From contig NC_016473.1 in NCBI RefSeq assembly GCF_000226095.1, positions 868,001 to 932,000 on the forward strand: a stretch of DNA of 64,000 nt, read 5' to 3'. The notes beneath the pieces were generated by a model, which ran no database searches, was not told the origin of the DNA, and worked only from the letters and a program-made list of their open reading frames with translations. A program made the position numbers and the translations under genes. This document shows positions 35,881 through 47,999 of this stretch, in pieces; within the stretch, counting starts at the first letter, position 1; every line of letters starts with the position of its first letter. This DNA is from Thermothelomyces thermophilus ATCC 42464. Its lineage: Eukaryota; Ascomycota; Sordariomycetes; Sordariales; Chaetomiaceae.

Positions 35881-38800
35881 TTAGGACGTATATCCAGGCG
35901 TTTTCTATAGGCGCCCTCTTCCTAGCCTCTTCTTATACTTTTCTACACCATGTCGTAGGCGCTCTATAGTCGTAGTATACTTCTTAAACTTATATACTTT
36001 ACCTTATATATTAGCGATGTCTTTTTCGTCTACCTACTGGTTAAATTTAGAGGGCTATCCCTTTTACTTTATTAGGAACTAATAGGTTCTATTATTAGCC
36101 TACTCTATTAAAACTTCCTTAACCTCCTATTCTTTATCGTCCTCGAGTTCTAGTATTGGTATTTATTCTACCTTATTTTGACTATATAGGTACTATAGTT
36201 TAGGTAAGGAAATAGGGAAGATATTATATAGCTAGGTATATTATATAGGTAATGTTAGCTAATATACTAGTAAACTAACTAGGTCAAGTACCTAAAATAG
36301 GTTAATAAATTTAGAGGTTAATTTTTAAGTATCTTTAGCTTAAGATTCTAGGTTAAGAGTAGGACAAAGTTACTTCTCCTAAATACCTTTCTCTAATACC
36401 TTTAGTTATAATAAATTTTATAATTTTAGACGGCTTCCTTCTAATATACTTCTAATTATTTTTATAGTACTTATAATTTTCCGATTTGTTTTACTATATT
36501 AGGGTAGTACCTCCCTTTTAGCAAATTGTCCCTAATTTATAATGAAATTATAGAGTTATAGCCTATTAATGCTCGAAAAGAGGGTAGCCTAGTAGTTATA
36601 TTAATAGTATTATCATATATAAACTTTACTTTTAGAAAGATTCGTACTTAAATTATAGGGTTAAATATAGTAAAATAGTAAAGGTACTATATAAGTATTT
36701 AGTCATTCTACTTAGTTTAGCTATTAGTTTAGGGGTAAAATGCTATAGAAAGCCTTCTATTAATATAGTTTAGATAATAGAGATCTACCTAAAATTATAA
36801 AGTAAATATAAAGCTACGATCACTTATATAGCCTTCTAATATGCTATATTTAAGTTTAATCTCCTTATAAATTAGCTTAGTAAGCCGCTAACTTATAATG
36901 TCCAAGTTAATAGTAAAGAATTAGTTTATTTTAGTATAACGGTCTATAACTATAAGTATTGTATTCTTCTCTTCTATTTAGAAGTTTACTATAGGAAAAC
37001 CTATAATTATATCCATACTAATCTTTTATTAGGGTTAGTTGGAGATTAGTAAAGATTCTAAGCTATTATAACCTTAATACCATCTTAGTTTATTCGTTTA
37101 GTAAATATAGTAGGTTCGGCACTAATGCCTAACATCTCTTACTAGGCCTTACTAATTAAACTTTCTTTAAATAAGTTTACTAGTTCTTTTAAGGCCAAAG
37201 TGCCTAGCTCTAGTATCATTATAATATAACTAGAGGATTTCTTACCTTATAGTTTTTTCTATAGAAATATAAAGCGCTCTCTTATGGAGCAGCTTGCCGC
37301 TATATCCTAAGGACTATAGTTCGGCTTTGCTAGGGCTTTATTAGCCTTTTATTATACCCTTTTCTGGGCCTTCCCTTACTCTTTAAGTTAAGGGGTCTAA
37401 TCTTTAGAGCTCTAAAATACACTCTCTAAATGTTTATAATGGCTAAATAATAGAAGCTAATTCTAGTCTTACCGCCTCTTTAGCCTATCTTTATAATATA
37501 ATTGACTTCCTTTCGAGGTATACTTATTCTATATTATATAATCCTTTTAGATTAACTTTTAATGACTAGACTCTAATTTAGTATTAGAAAGATCATAAAA
37601 CTCCCTATACTTCTTATATCTTTTTATAGTTTACTATCTTCCTTTAGATTATAGATAACTATTCTTAATTCCTAAGAGGATTATCTTCTTTATAATTTAG
37701 TTTTCTTAAAGGGCTATCTATAGGGTTTCGCTTTCTTAGCTAGTACTTAATAGTGAAATCGAAGCCTAAGGGATATATATACTATCTAGCTTAGTAACTA
37801 TTAAGTTAGGTTTATCTTATAAATCCTTGTAAATTATTATAGTCTAAATAGACTATAATTTTATAGGGATTTCCCATTAAATAGTATCACTAGTACTTAA
37901 AGCTTTCTATAATTGCTATTATTTCCTTATTAAAGGTATTATAATAATAGGCTAGTCTTAAGAACTTAGCTAACTAGAATATAATAGGATGTTTTCGAGA
38001 GTCCTCTACTTACTATAATAAGACGGCCCCTATCGTAAATATAGAAGCGTCTGTTTCGATAGTTATTAGCTTTTTAGGATTAAAATACTAGAGAACCGGC
38101 GCTAATTTGAAATGATTTTTAATTTCTTAAAATGCTTTTTATTCTTTAAGGTTAAACTAGACTTCTCCCAGTTTCTTCCCCTTTTCTAGCCCCTTCAGTA
38201 GACTTGTTAGGAGGTAAGCGATCTGTGAAAAATTATAAATAAACTTCTGATAAAAATTAACAAATCCGAGAAATACCTAAATGTTATAATAGGTCTAGGG
38301 TTCTGGCCATTTCTCTATTATTTTGATTTATACTAGGTTTATTATAATTCCTTGCTAATTTATTATGAATCTAAGGAAGTTAACTTAGTCCTTATAAAAT
38401 AAGTATTTACTAGGTTTATAATATAGCTATATATTCTATAGTTATTTAAAGACCTTTTAGATATATTTTATATATATTTTGTAGTTAGGTAAAAAAAATT
38501 AAGATATTATCTAAATAAACTATATAAAATTCGTTAAGTAATCTACCTAATATTTAATAAATATAATTCTAAAAAGTAGCTAGTACGTTTATTAGGCTAA
38601 ATAGTATAACTAAGTATTTAAATAATCTATAGCAAGTTCGAAAGGCGGTTTTCTACTTATCCCCTTCTTATACTTAAATTTAATAATAAGTATCTTTAAT
38701 ATTAAGCTTAGTAAAGAATTAAGCGCTAGAAGTATAGTTAAGGATCTCCGAAATAAAGGGTAATAGATAGCAATTCTTCTAGATAATTATATTAAGTTCT

Positions 38801-39700
38801 TAGTAATCTATATAAAGATAAAGGCTTCCGTCCTTTTTAGATATAAATAGGACTAGGCTAGCCACCGAACTCTCGGAAGGTCGAATTCTCTCCTTAGCAA
38901 GGTTTTCATCTAAGTATTCCCATAGTATATTAAGTTCGTACTAGGATAGGGGGTAAATCGGTCTAACTAGAAGGGTCGTCCCTAGTTATAGATCGATCTT
39001 ATAGTTAGTTACTTTAAACGAAGGAAGGATACTCGAATTTGATATATCTATCACGTTAGCAAAGTCTTATAACTTAGGGGGAATTTCTTCTAGGTTTCCT
39101 AAGGGTTTCGGTTCTTCTTTGTCAAGGAATAGATCTATAGGGATATCTAAAATAATAGTTAATGTAAAGACCCTAGCTCCCCTTTGGCAGTCCTTTTCTA
39201 TTCTTTTAGGGTACTAGAGTTAGGCTATCTCGGTTTCTAGTAGAAACTACTAGCAATTCTCTATTAGGAATAATAAGATAGTAAGATCGCTAAGTATAGG
39301 CATTCCTAATAAGACTAGTAAGATTTCGGCATTATAGCTAATAGTAATATAGGGATAATTATATTAATATATGGTTTTATATTTATTAGTTAGTATAATT
39401 AGTACTTAATATACCTTATGGAATACTATAACTGTTTCATTAAACTATTAAATTATAGATAGAATATGAGTAAGTCATTTTAATTAGTATTTCTAAATAA
39501 GGTTAAAATCTATAATATTTACTTCTATATAGGAATCTAGGTTTACTATCGTTAAAACGCCTTTATATATATTTATTATAATAGCTATATATATATACTC
39601 CTTTTTTAGGTCATCCCTTATAGCTATTCCTATAGTATTAGGGTCTACTATAAGCGACTCCCGTTTCCCTAGCGAAAACGGCCTAAACCCTAATGACTAA
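35881..39700 (-). pseudogene. E pol (PR-RT-RH-IN-chromodomain), RIP-degraded
   Basis: On the minus strand, RT begins with [15 protein letters not shown] near 38850 and has YLDN (from YLDD) near 38510. RNase H and integrase follow to about 36300. A chromodomain lies at about 35985-36150: EVKEVLIE, RTYxFLIKxKG, then KYTTIERLRHGV. The stop is TAA at 35881-35883. A protease-like DSx(A/I)EVNIID segment appears near 39500-39540. Frame boundaries are approximate because of many stops. Confidence 0.75.
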
Positions 39701-39739
39701 GGTATTAACCTTATTGGTAAGAGGTAACCTACACCGTTT

Positions 39740-40835
39740 CTAGGCAATCTCTTATAAAATGTCCTTCCTTTCTACATTAGAAGTATAAGCCACTGCCTTA
39801 TATCTTAGGAGTAGGGGTTAATGTAAAGTTTAAGGTGCCTTATAGGGCTAATTATATCTTTGTCATAGGTCTAGTTTAATAGTAGAACGATAACGTATAG
39901 AAACGTGGTATATTAGGCATATAATATAGTTAATCTTAAATTGGTAGCGAAAAGGGGGTAGTCTAACTACGATTCGGTCGCTAGAAGCTATGCTAGATTT
40001 GTAACGCTAACTATACCATTCCTTTTCGTATCTCTAGGCGGTAGGTATAGTAATAGTCGATATATTAGATAATGAAAGGTAATAACTTGGTATAAAAGCT
40101 TAAAGCTTAACTTTTCTTATCCTAGTAAGGAAACTACGCTTTAAGGGATTTAAGGTAATGGTAAAGATCCTATAGAGATTAACCGTTTTGTTAATAGGCT
40201 AAATTTAAAGCCTTAGCTACTTAAGATGCCTAGTCTATAAGGTTAATTATATAGGCATTCGTTTATTCTTCGAATAAAGTCTAGTTATTTTCTAGCTAAT
40301 CACGTTCCTTAGGTAATACGTTCTAATAATAGCTATATTAGTAATTTTAAGGTTACTTATTCATATAATTAAGTATAAATAGAATATAATTCTATAATAT
40401 CTTAAATTACCTAAGGTCTCCCTAAAAAGCGTATTATAAATCTTAGAGCTACTCTTACTACTACTAGTAGATTATTATATTAATGAATTAAATTAGATTA
40501 GTAACCTTAATAGCCTTAGAATAATATCCTAAGTCATTAAAATTAGAGGATTTGGTAGGTAATTAGGGTCGTTTTAAGGCCTTTATATAGTCTAGTAGTC
40601 CTAGCTTCTCTAGTAGGAATTTTTCCTAGTCTTATAGCTATTATAGTCTTTCTAGCTCCTTAACCTAGCCTTCTAGGTTTTAGATAAGCTTTTTACGGTT
40701 AGGGTCTTATACTAAGAGCTCTAAATCGGAGGGTATTAAGCTATAAAGAGGGGGTTTAGAATGGTTATATAGCTAATACTAGGCCGAAAGAGTCTCGCTT
40801 TGGCTCGAGGGTTCTTCCTCCCGTCCTATAGGCAT
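39740..40835 (-). pseudogene. E gag, RIP-degraded
   Basis: ATG at 40835 (58 nt from the 5' LTR) starts MPIGREEEPSSQSETLSA. A helical region follows (NLEGxVKELERL, EKFLLEKLGLLDYIKALKR) and a zinc knuckle near 39745-39790 reads (C)F-C-RKEGHFIRDC with one Cys now Tyr. The gag-pol border is not clear. Confidence 0.7.
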
Positions 40836-40892
40836 TAAACGGCTAAATGATAGTACTATCTCGATTAATAAAGAGTACAAAGGATTAGAAAC

Positions 40893-41265
40893 TATCAGGG
40901 TAGCCTACTGCTAGGCTAGTTATCAAGGGAGGTAGTACTATTACGAAGGCCTTTCTAAGCAGGGTCGTACTAATCATAGGGGTAGGGAGAGTCAATTGTT
41001 CTAGGGCCGGCGGGCTACCTATTTGTATCCCTCTCGAATTGTAATTATATGGACTGATCCTTAGGGAGGAAAACCTCCCTTTCGGATCTGTAGGCTAATA
41101 GGTATATCTTATACTATAGATCGGCCATCCCCTTTTCCTGGCCATGCCCTGATCGTACCTGTTATAGTAGGGTTATACCTATTAGTGCCTGGGCATAGGC
41201 CCTAGTGCGGGCCTTCCGGCCGCTGTGGCCTGGCTGTAGGCATGGGTCGGCTTGCGTTTATGACA
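40893..41265 (-). repeat. E 5' LTR
   Basis: This 373-bp LTR begins TATCAGGG and ends TATGACA, with the target duplication CCGGT right after. It is a partner of 33858-34230. Confidence 0.9.
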
Positions 41266-43550
41266 CCGGTCGACCTTTTAAAGCTCCTAGCCTTCGAAGA
41301 AAGGCTTATAACCTATTAATAGAAGGCTAAAGCACTAGCTAATAAGTTCTTTCTAAACCTAGAAGCGGACCTAGTAGATATTAACGACCTAGATCTAAAT
41401 GACTACTAGGAGCCGAAGTTTGAAATGAGCTAGGGGGTTATAGTAGGTAAAGTTAGGGTAGTACTAGCTAGAGCGGCCCTATAGAAGGCCCTAAGGGAGG
41501 ACCTCCTCCCTATAGGTCTACTAAAGGCCTATAGGCAGCCACTCTACCAGATACTAGCTATACTAGCCTCGGAAAGCCTATAGCTCGGCTGTTTCCTAGC
41601 CTAGTTTAAAAGGGCTAAGATAGTAATCCTCTATAAACCTAGCAAACCCCTATAGGCCTACTTTACTCTAGGTAGCTATAGGCCCATAACGCTTTTACTA
41701 ATAGTAAGTAAGGTGCTAGAGGCTATAGTCGCCTAAAAGGTAATGGCCGTTATAGAGGTCTATAGGCTCCTACCGGCCGAATAGATAGGTAACTAGGAAT
41801 ATAGGTCTATAGAACTAGCTATCTGGCTTATTACGGCTTAGGTCTAGGAGGCCTAGAGGTATAAGGCGGCTACCTCCCTTCTATAGCTTAATATCTTAGG
41901 GGCTTTCGATACTATTAACTATACCTGGCTACTAGCTACTTTATAGAGCTAGGGCTTCCTAAAGTAGTTAGTGGTCTAGGTCAGGGAGTAGCTATAAGAT
42001 AAGGTAGTTATCCTTTACTTCGATAGCTAGGAAACGGAGGATATAGTAATAAGGGCTAGGGTTTTATAAGGGTTACCCTTCTCCCCTATACTATTTATCC
42101 TCTATATAGCCTCCCTTTACCAGGCCATCTACCGGGCCAGCCCTATAGTCAGTTTAATAGGCTTTGCTAATGATACTAACCTCCTAACCTTTAGGAGGGC
42201 CGAAGAGGCCTATAATAGTCAGCTACGGAGGGCCTAGAAGGCCTACCTTTAGTAGGTAAGGACCTAGGGTATAGCTTTTGCCCTAGAAAAGTACGAGCTT
42301 ATTTACTTTAACAGGGGCCGGAAATAGTAGTCGTGACCGCTAGAGCTCCTATAGCCTAGAAGGGGTACTACCACTATAGCCCTATTAAAGTCGGCCAGAT
42401 TCCTTGGGGTCTAGCTAGACTAGAGGCTATAGTAGGGCCCCTACTATGTAAAGGTGGCTAAGAAACTAGAAACCTAGGAGTTTGCCCTAACCAGGCTCGT
42501 TATAAAGACCTAGGGCCCCGGCCTCCTATAGGCCTATAAGGTCTATACTAAGTATATCTATAGCGCCCTAGCTTATAGGGCCTCAAACTTCTATAAGCCT
42601 ACTAAGCTAGGGGGTAAGCCAGAAGGCCCTGCTAGGGAACTATTAAAGGCCTAATATAAGGCCCTTCAAGTAGTTACCGGAGCCTATAAGGCTACCCTTA
42701 TCTAGTGCCTCGAAACAGAAGCCTAGGTACTACCCCTTAACCTCTATCTTAACAAGAGGCTAGCTAACTTTAAAGCTAAACTCGACTAACCGCTCTTATA
42801 GACTAGGGCAGGTCCGGGGGCCTCCTAGGTCCTAGTAAGGGCCCTTATCTAATAGGCCTATAATAGGCTAAGCTAGAGGTTCTAGAAGAGAAGGGCTAAG
42901 GCAAGGGGCCGGGAGCCGAAGCCTATGGCCCTGGAGGTAGCAAGGTTAACAGTCTAGCAATAGGTTTAGGAGGGCTGTAGAGGGGGTCGACCCCCTCTAT
43001 AGACCTTATAAAGAAGGCCACAGGCTACGGAACTAGCCGTGTTAGCTAGCTAGAGCAACCGTTAGAGGGCCGACCAAGCTGGTAGGAGGATATAGCGTGT
43101 GTTAGACAAGGACCCCCTATACCTAGTTTTTATAAGGGAAGGCCTATAAAGGCACTAGGGCCTAATAAAGGCCTAGAGCTCCCCACTAGTATAGGCCTAT
43201 ATAGGGGCTATTAGCCTCTATGACTTCCTTTTTAGGGTTTAAGTCCTAGGGATCAGTACCCCCTACTATGCCTATAGCTAGGGGAGGGAAACTATAGAGC
43301 ACCTAGTCGTATAGTGCCCGAACCTACTAAGAAGCCGAACGTAGGAATCCTGGGAAATACGGTTACAAAGGGACCTAGATCTTATTTTACAGGGTATAGG
43401 GGCCTATAACTATCGTTTGGCAAGGAGGGTTCTATAGTGGCTAATGGACCTAGGGAGGCTCCTGGAATACCGCCTTATAAGAAGGCTAGACCAGGAAGGA
43501 AGGCCTCTTTAGGGCCATTCTAGCTACTTCTCCTTTTCTTTATAGTGTAT
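41266..43550 (+). pseudogene. LINE-1 ORF2, part 3 (reverse transcriptase and C-terminus)
   Basis: The RT reads YRPITLLLIVSKVLEA (about 41670-41730). The catalytic FADD appears as GFANDTNLL at 42160-42186, an Asp-to-Asn change that RIP can cause and that would abolish activity. A C-terminal segment with a Cys motif (CPNLLRSRT near 43315) follows, as in Tad-like LINEs. The end is placed approximately; 3' untranslated sequence leads to the (TAA)6 tail. Confidence 0.78.
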
Positions 43551-43671
43551 TAGTATTCTAGATTAGGCGTTAAAGGAGGGACAGAGGTTTTTATCTGGCC
43601 TATTAGGTATGGGTTCCTTTATATATAACTAGAGAGGCTCTAGCATGCTTATTAGCATAACGGTATAGGAC

Positions 43672-43689
43672 TAATAATAATAATAATAA
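43672..43689 (+). repeat. (TAA)6 tail of LINE-1
   Basis: Six TAA units end the LINE, immediately before the right copy of the 13-bp target duplication (43691-43703). Short simple-repeat tails are typical for several LINE clades. Confidence 0.85.
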
Positions 43690-43690
43690 T

Positions 43691-44474
43691 TATTTATGGA
43701 TGGATAGAGGTATAGAACGTATAAATTAGGAGGTATAGACTATCCTATAGACTATAGTTTCCTTTGTATAATATAACTAGCCTAAATATCTATCCATATA
43801 CTAGCTTATAATTAATAACTATAATTTAATAGTGATTAGGACAAATGTAAGCTACCTCCTCTATAGTTATAATATAAGCCTAATATAGTTTGCTAACCTA
43901 TTAGACGCTCCTACCTTGACCTTATAAGGAAGGGCTACTAATTTCTTATATTATCTAAGAGAAGGTATAGAATAGACCTAGGCCGCTATTATATATATAT
44001 AGTAACGCTAGTAAGAAAACGCTAATCGTTCTCAATGCCTAGCTAAGAGATTTAAAGTAAGGGATAAAGTATAGCTATCTCTATATAATATTAAGACTAG
44101 CCGCCCTAGCTATAAACTTAACTAGGTTAATACTAAGTACAAAATGATCATAGTACTAACGCTATTAATAGTAACTCTAAATGTTCCCTATAGCCTTTAC
44201 CTTACCTTCTATATTGACCTTGTTAAGTATACTACGTCTGACCTACTACCTTTGCAATATATATTAGATTTCTAACTAGACCTAGTATTAGAACTCTCCT
44301 AGAAGGGGCTGCTATGGGAGGAATATAAAGTAAAAGCAATCCTTGTAGCTAGGAACGTAAGAGGAAGAAGAAATCGATATAACGTGCTAGTAAAATAGAA
44401 GGGATATAATACTTTAACTTAGAAACCATTAGAAAATCTAGAAAACACTAAGGCGCTTAATATATTCGAATAAG
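43691..44474 (+). pseudogene. B pol, part 3 (integrase second half and chromodomain)
   Basis: After the LINE the integrase continues with the region of the catalytic Glu (IERIN), an LxILAYNxQL segment, and the C-terminal domain WLSLYNIKTSRPSYKLN at about 44070-44120. A chromodomain ends it at about 44310-44475: EYKVKAILVARNVRGRRN, then YNVLVK.KG and PLENLENTKAL. The RIP stops in it fall where Trp is expected. Confidence 0.82.
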
Positions 44475-44698
44475 AGTAGGGAGATATATATTACTATAAT
44501 AGACTAGTTATAAATAGGAGGTAAGGGAGAGTATAAAAGTAAATAATATAAATTTTTTATATAGGTAGGCAAACCTAGGGCAAATAAGCAATAAACGTAT
44601 TATAGTTATATCATAGACACGTTATAACTATATTATAGATATACCTATAAAGATAGTCCAATTATAAAAATAAATATATTAACTAGTATATAATATAC

Positions 44699-45256
44699 TT
44701 ACTTTATAACCTCTTCCTCTTTATCCTCCCCTTCCAAAACAATAGTTATAATAGTAAGGGTAAGGTTATTACAGTTATAGACTAGGTATACTATACACTT
44801 AGCAGGTAAGGAAGAGCAGCAGGCACAGGAATGGCCAAAGTTGATTAGCATAGGTATAGGGCACGTAGAGGCGCTTAAGTAGGTATAGGAGGTAGGCAAT
44901 AGGGTGCCTAGGACGTAGGTAACAAGGGTAGCATTAGTATCGACTAAAGTCAATATATTCTCGTTTATATGCTATATCTAGCGTAGTATGCTATCGTTTT
45001 ACGCTATAGCGTAGTATACAAGCTGCCTAATAGCTTATAGGGTAAGGTTAGGGCCAGCAGTAGGCTAGACGATATTACCATAGTAGGTAAGGGTATTAAG
45101 GGCAGTGGTAGTAGTGACTAGGGCGAAGTCGTTATTAGAACGATAAGAACTTGTAGCCTAGGCAGGGGCGAAGGCGGCCCGTCCGGGCGAGCGGTTAGAC
45201 TAGGTGGCCTTAAAGAGTATAGAGAACAAATGTATTAGTATAGAGAATTTAGGCAT
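44699..45256 (-). pseudogene. Antisense gene of B, cysteine-containing protein, RIP stops
   Basis: On the minus strand the last 84 codons are open (44953-44699) and the frame extends upstream, with RIP stops, to an ATG at 45256, giving about 185 residues. Segments include SNRSPGRAAFAPA, SSYRSNNDFALVTTTTALN, NDSILRxIxHINENILTLVD and CACCSSLPAKCIVYLVYNC, and the end is EGEDKEEEVIK. It lies downstream of the chromodomain and opposite to pol, as in family A, but ends 224 bp beyond the chromodomain rather than overlapping it. The four or five Cys near the C-terminus suggest a metal-binding segment. The family is unknown to me. Confidence 0.55.
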
Positions 45257-46209
45257 TAGGATAACGCGATAGGCGCCCTAGTTAGCGGTCTTATAGTAGG
45301 TAGGGGAGGTAAGGGTAGTGCTAGCATTATAATAACCTATAATTTTCTTAATACCTATATATAGGTAGGGGTTATTAGCCTAGAGCTATAGATTCTAAAT
45401 ATAGCTCTTATAGCTCTTATAGTATATTATATAGGAAGCGCCCTAACCTTAGATATATTCAACCTTATTACCTTTAAGAAGTTAGTTAATATATAGTAAG
45501 TAATATTACTATTTCTTAGGCTATAGTTTAAACTCTTTATTAGAAGAGTTATCTTTAATAATATACCTACTAAGGGAAAGGTTAGTATTCTTATACTATA
45601 AAATAAGAAGTTAATCTATACCCCATATATATATATAATAGCTAAAAATTAGTATAAGTAGAGAAAACTTATATAACGCTCTTTATTTTTATTACTACTA
45701 GGGTAGTAACTATTACTATCATTACTAAGTAAACTAGTAGCTATTAATATACTAGATAGATATAGATAAAAAAAAATTTAAAGGTATAGTAGAGGTATAG
45801 GTAATAAGTATAGTTATAAGAGGTAGGGGTAGTTAGAGGGTATAAAGAAGGAGGAGAGTTAGTTATAGGAGAGAGAATCGGGAGGAGGAGGGAAGAGGAA
45901 AGGGTATTTATAGGCATTAAGAAGAGGGCGGTAAGGGAGTATATATAACCTAGGCAAATTACTTATTATATACGTAACTTACTACTATACGTATAGGTCG
46001 TATTATTCCATTAACAAAGGGAAGGAGGTATAGGTCTCATCCGAACTCGAATAGCTACCTGTTTACGTATAATATGCTATTATATATGTAAGTTACATTA
46101 TTATAGCGATGAAGAAAGGAAGGTATAGGACCTACTTATAGGACTAATATAGGAGCATGACGTAGCTCGGATCGGCCCGGCAACCGCGGAAAAAAGAGAA
46201 GAGGGGGTA
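45257..46209. other. B 3' non-coding region
   Basis: This is AT-rich sequence without a frame I can support. It ends in the purine tract GAAAAAAGAGAAGAGGGGG (46189-46207), the probable polypurine primer for plus-strand DNA synthesis of B. Confidence 0.55.
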
Positions 46210-46495
46210 TATTATAGGCCTAGGCTATACCTAGGCTAGATAATCCTAGGCTTTACCTAGGTATTAGAGCGGACCTACCCTGCCTTACTTATATAGGCTC
46301 TATAGGTCTGTAAAGCGTTCGTTACTCGTTCGTAACTCGTCTAGTAGACATGTAGCCAAGGCCTAGTTAGGGCCTGACCTAGAACCTAACTAGGCCCTAC
46401 CTAGGTTATATATATATATATTAGTTAAAAGGTACTCCTCTATATAACTCTTATATTTTTCTTCCTTTTCCTCTCTAAGGTGGTTAAATAAAACA
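46210..46495 (+). repeat. Probable 3' LTR of B
   Basis: It starts after the purine tract with TATTATAG (TGTTATAG before RIP) and ends AAACA, giving TGTT...AACA ends, 286 bp. The partner LTR is outside the window, so the ends rest on the termini and the tract alone. It contains CCTAGG-rich inverted repeats. Confidence 0.58.
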
Positions 46496-46514
46496 TTATA
46501 TATTTATTTATAGA

Positions 46515-47999
46515 TACTATAAGGGAACCGGTATTAACTTCTCTTATATCTTCATAAATACCCTACTAAAATATATAAAACTACTATTACTAGAAAGCTC
46601 TCGAAAAACGCTATCTAATAGCATCACTTTTAACTATATGCGAGCCGTTATAGGTATATAACAAGCATCGTAGGCGTAGGAACCGGACCTAATCATAATC
46701 CTACCGTACCTCGTACGCCCGTCAAAATTTTCACTGCACGGACTACCTAGAGCCCCTAAATATAATGTCAATTTAAGACCTAACGCTAAGCTACTAAGTA
46801 GGGGGGCCTATAGCTTCGAACTAATTAAAGGGGGGCCTATTATAGGCCTACCCTATCCTAGATATTAAGGAGCTAAAGGGTCTTGTCACGTAACTAGTCG
46901 ACCTTATACCAAGCCCTAAATAGGGTAAGGCATAGGACCTTGCTAATAGGCTCTTATAGGGCCTTACAACTACTATTATAGGCCTAGTTCCGAACCTATA
47001 GAAACTTATAGCTAAAGAAGTTAAAAAGGGGCTTAAAGAAGCCTTTAAGGCTACCCCCTGCCCTACCTAGGCACAGGTAGCCGTAGGGCCGTAACAGGGG
47101 GTAACGGGCCCCTAAGGAGGCCTACCATTAGCTAAGGCAGTGCCATTACGGACCTCGTAGGAGGTTATAATATAGAACGCGAGCCTATAGGAGGATCTTA
47201 AAGCCCGAACCCCGGCCGAAATAGTCTAAGTAGTTAACAGGGCTTTTAGCTACTAGGGAGCCGTCGTAGCTAGGAAGCTCCTAAGCAGGAATATAGTAGT
47301 AGTCTTTAAGGACAAGGCTACTAAGAATTGGTATTCGGCTAATAAGTGATAGGTGGCTACAGCCTTCGGAGAGGGGGCTAGGGAGGTTGGTAGGGCCTAT
47401 ATAGTCCTAGCTAAGGGAGTCTAGAAGGAGGAGCTATAGGGGGTTAGCAAACAAGACTTTAAAGGGGCCATAGGCCTATACTTAATCGAAACGGTCAAGT
47501 TTAGGCTGCTAAAGAGCCTGTAGAGGAAGTGGGCTATGGTACTCCTAGGCTTATAGGACCTTGATAAGGCCCGGAAGGCCTATAACGAAGGCGTGGTCTA
47601 GAATGCCTAGGTGCTAGATTGTGAGCCCTACTAGGATGCTCTAGAGCTAAGGTAGTGCTATAGGTGTTGGAGCTTTAGCTATACCTAGCGGTACTACTAG
47701 TGGCCGGCCTGTTATGGCCGTTATAGTGTAAAGGCCTATAGGGAGAGGGGGAAGACTAGGGAGGCCTAGTGCCTTACCTACTCTAACTAACTCCCTTATA
47801 GGTATACGGCCTATAGGGGCCCTTATACTACCTAGTATAAGGGCTGCCTAAAGAAAGTCAAGGCCTAGGAGAGGGCTAAGGAAGCCTACTAATATAGACC
47901 TTAGACCTTCTAACTACTAGAGTAACTATACTGGAAGGTAGCCTTCGAGTTTAATAGCTAGCCGGAAGACGACGACTACTATCAAACCGGGGCTAAACG
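46515..47999 (+). mobile_element. LINE-2, second copy of the Tad-like LINE, cut by N4
   Basis: It aligns with LINE-1 from about 23470 to 24950, starting in the 5' leader and ending inside ORF1 where N4 inserted (flank AAACG at 47995-47999). The rest should lie right of the window. ORF1 zinc knuckles are visible at 47655-47735 (CYRCWSFSYT, then PACYGRYS). Its RIP changes differ from those of LINE-1. Confidence 0.85.
46900..47999 (+). pseudogene. LINE-2 ORF1 (Gag-like), 3' end missing in window
   Basis: This is the same frame as LINE-1 ORF1, with RIP stops. The zinc knuckles are better preserved than in LINE-1: C-x2-C-x4-(Y for H), then Cys residues near PACYGRYSVKA. The frame is interrupted by the N4 LTR after a TGAKR-like segment. 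Confidence 0.7.

Larger units (their letters stand above)
33858..41265 (-). mobile_element. Element E, third chromovirus family, inserted in LINE-1, RIP-mutated
   Basis: E is 7408 bp with two 373-bp LTRs and a CCGGT duplication (33853-33857 and 41266-41270). LTR ends are TGTCA...TGACA (TATTA/TATCA at the start after RIP). Pol reads on the minus strand, gag at the right, and a purine tract complementary to CTCTCCCCCTTT borders the left LTR, so the left LTR is the 3' one. The interior is extremely AT-rich. Confidence 0.9.
23464..43690 (+). mobile_element. LINE-1, Tad-like non-LTR retrotransposon in B integrase, split by N3 and E
   Basis: The pieces are 23464-25908, 33500-33857 and 41266-43690, about 5.2 kb once N3 and E are removed. 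It has an ORF1 with CCHC-type knuckles, an ORF2 with AP-type endonuclease, RT and a cysteine-containing C-terminus, and a (TAA)6 tail at 43672-43689. It has a 13-bp target duplication and no LTRs. The layout is that of Tad1-clade fungal LINEs. The 5' end matches LINE-2 (from about 46515), so this looks full length. It is RIP-mutated. Confidence 0.85.
13715..46495 (+). mobile_element. Element B, chromovirus family B, heavily RIP-mutated and split four ways
   Basis: B is a Ty3/gypsy element of a different family. Its pieces are 13715-14894, 21900-23463 and 43691-46495. Removing N2 (with one GTAAG) and LINE-1 (with one 13-bp duplication) restores a continuous pol in one frame across both junctions. 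It ends in a chromodomain, an antisense frame, a polypurine tract (46192-46209) and a 286-bp LTR. The 5' LTR and gag must lie left of the window, beyond H1. It is among the most heavily mutated elements here, which fits its place as the oldest layer. Confidence 0.85.
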
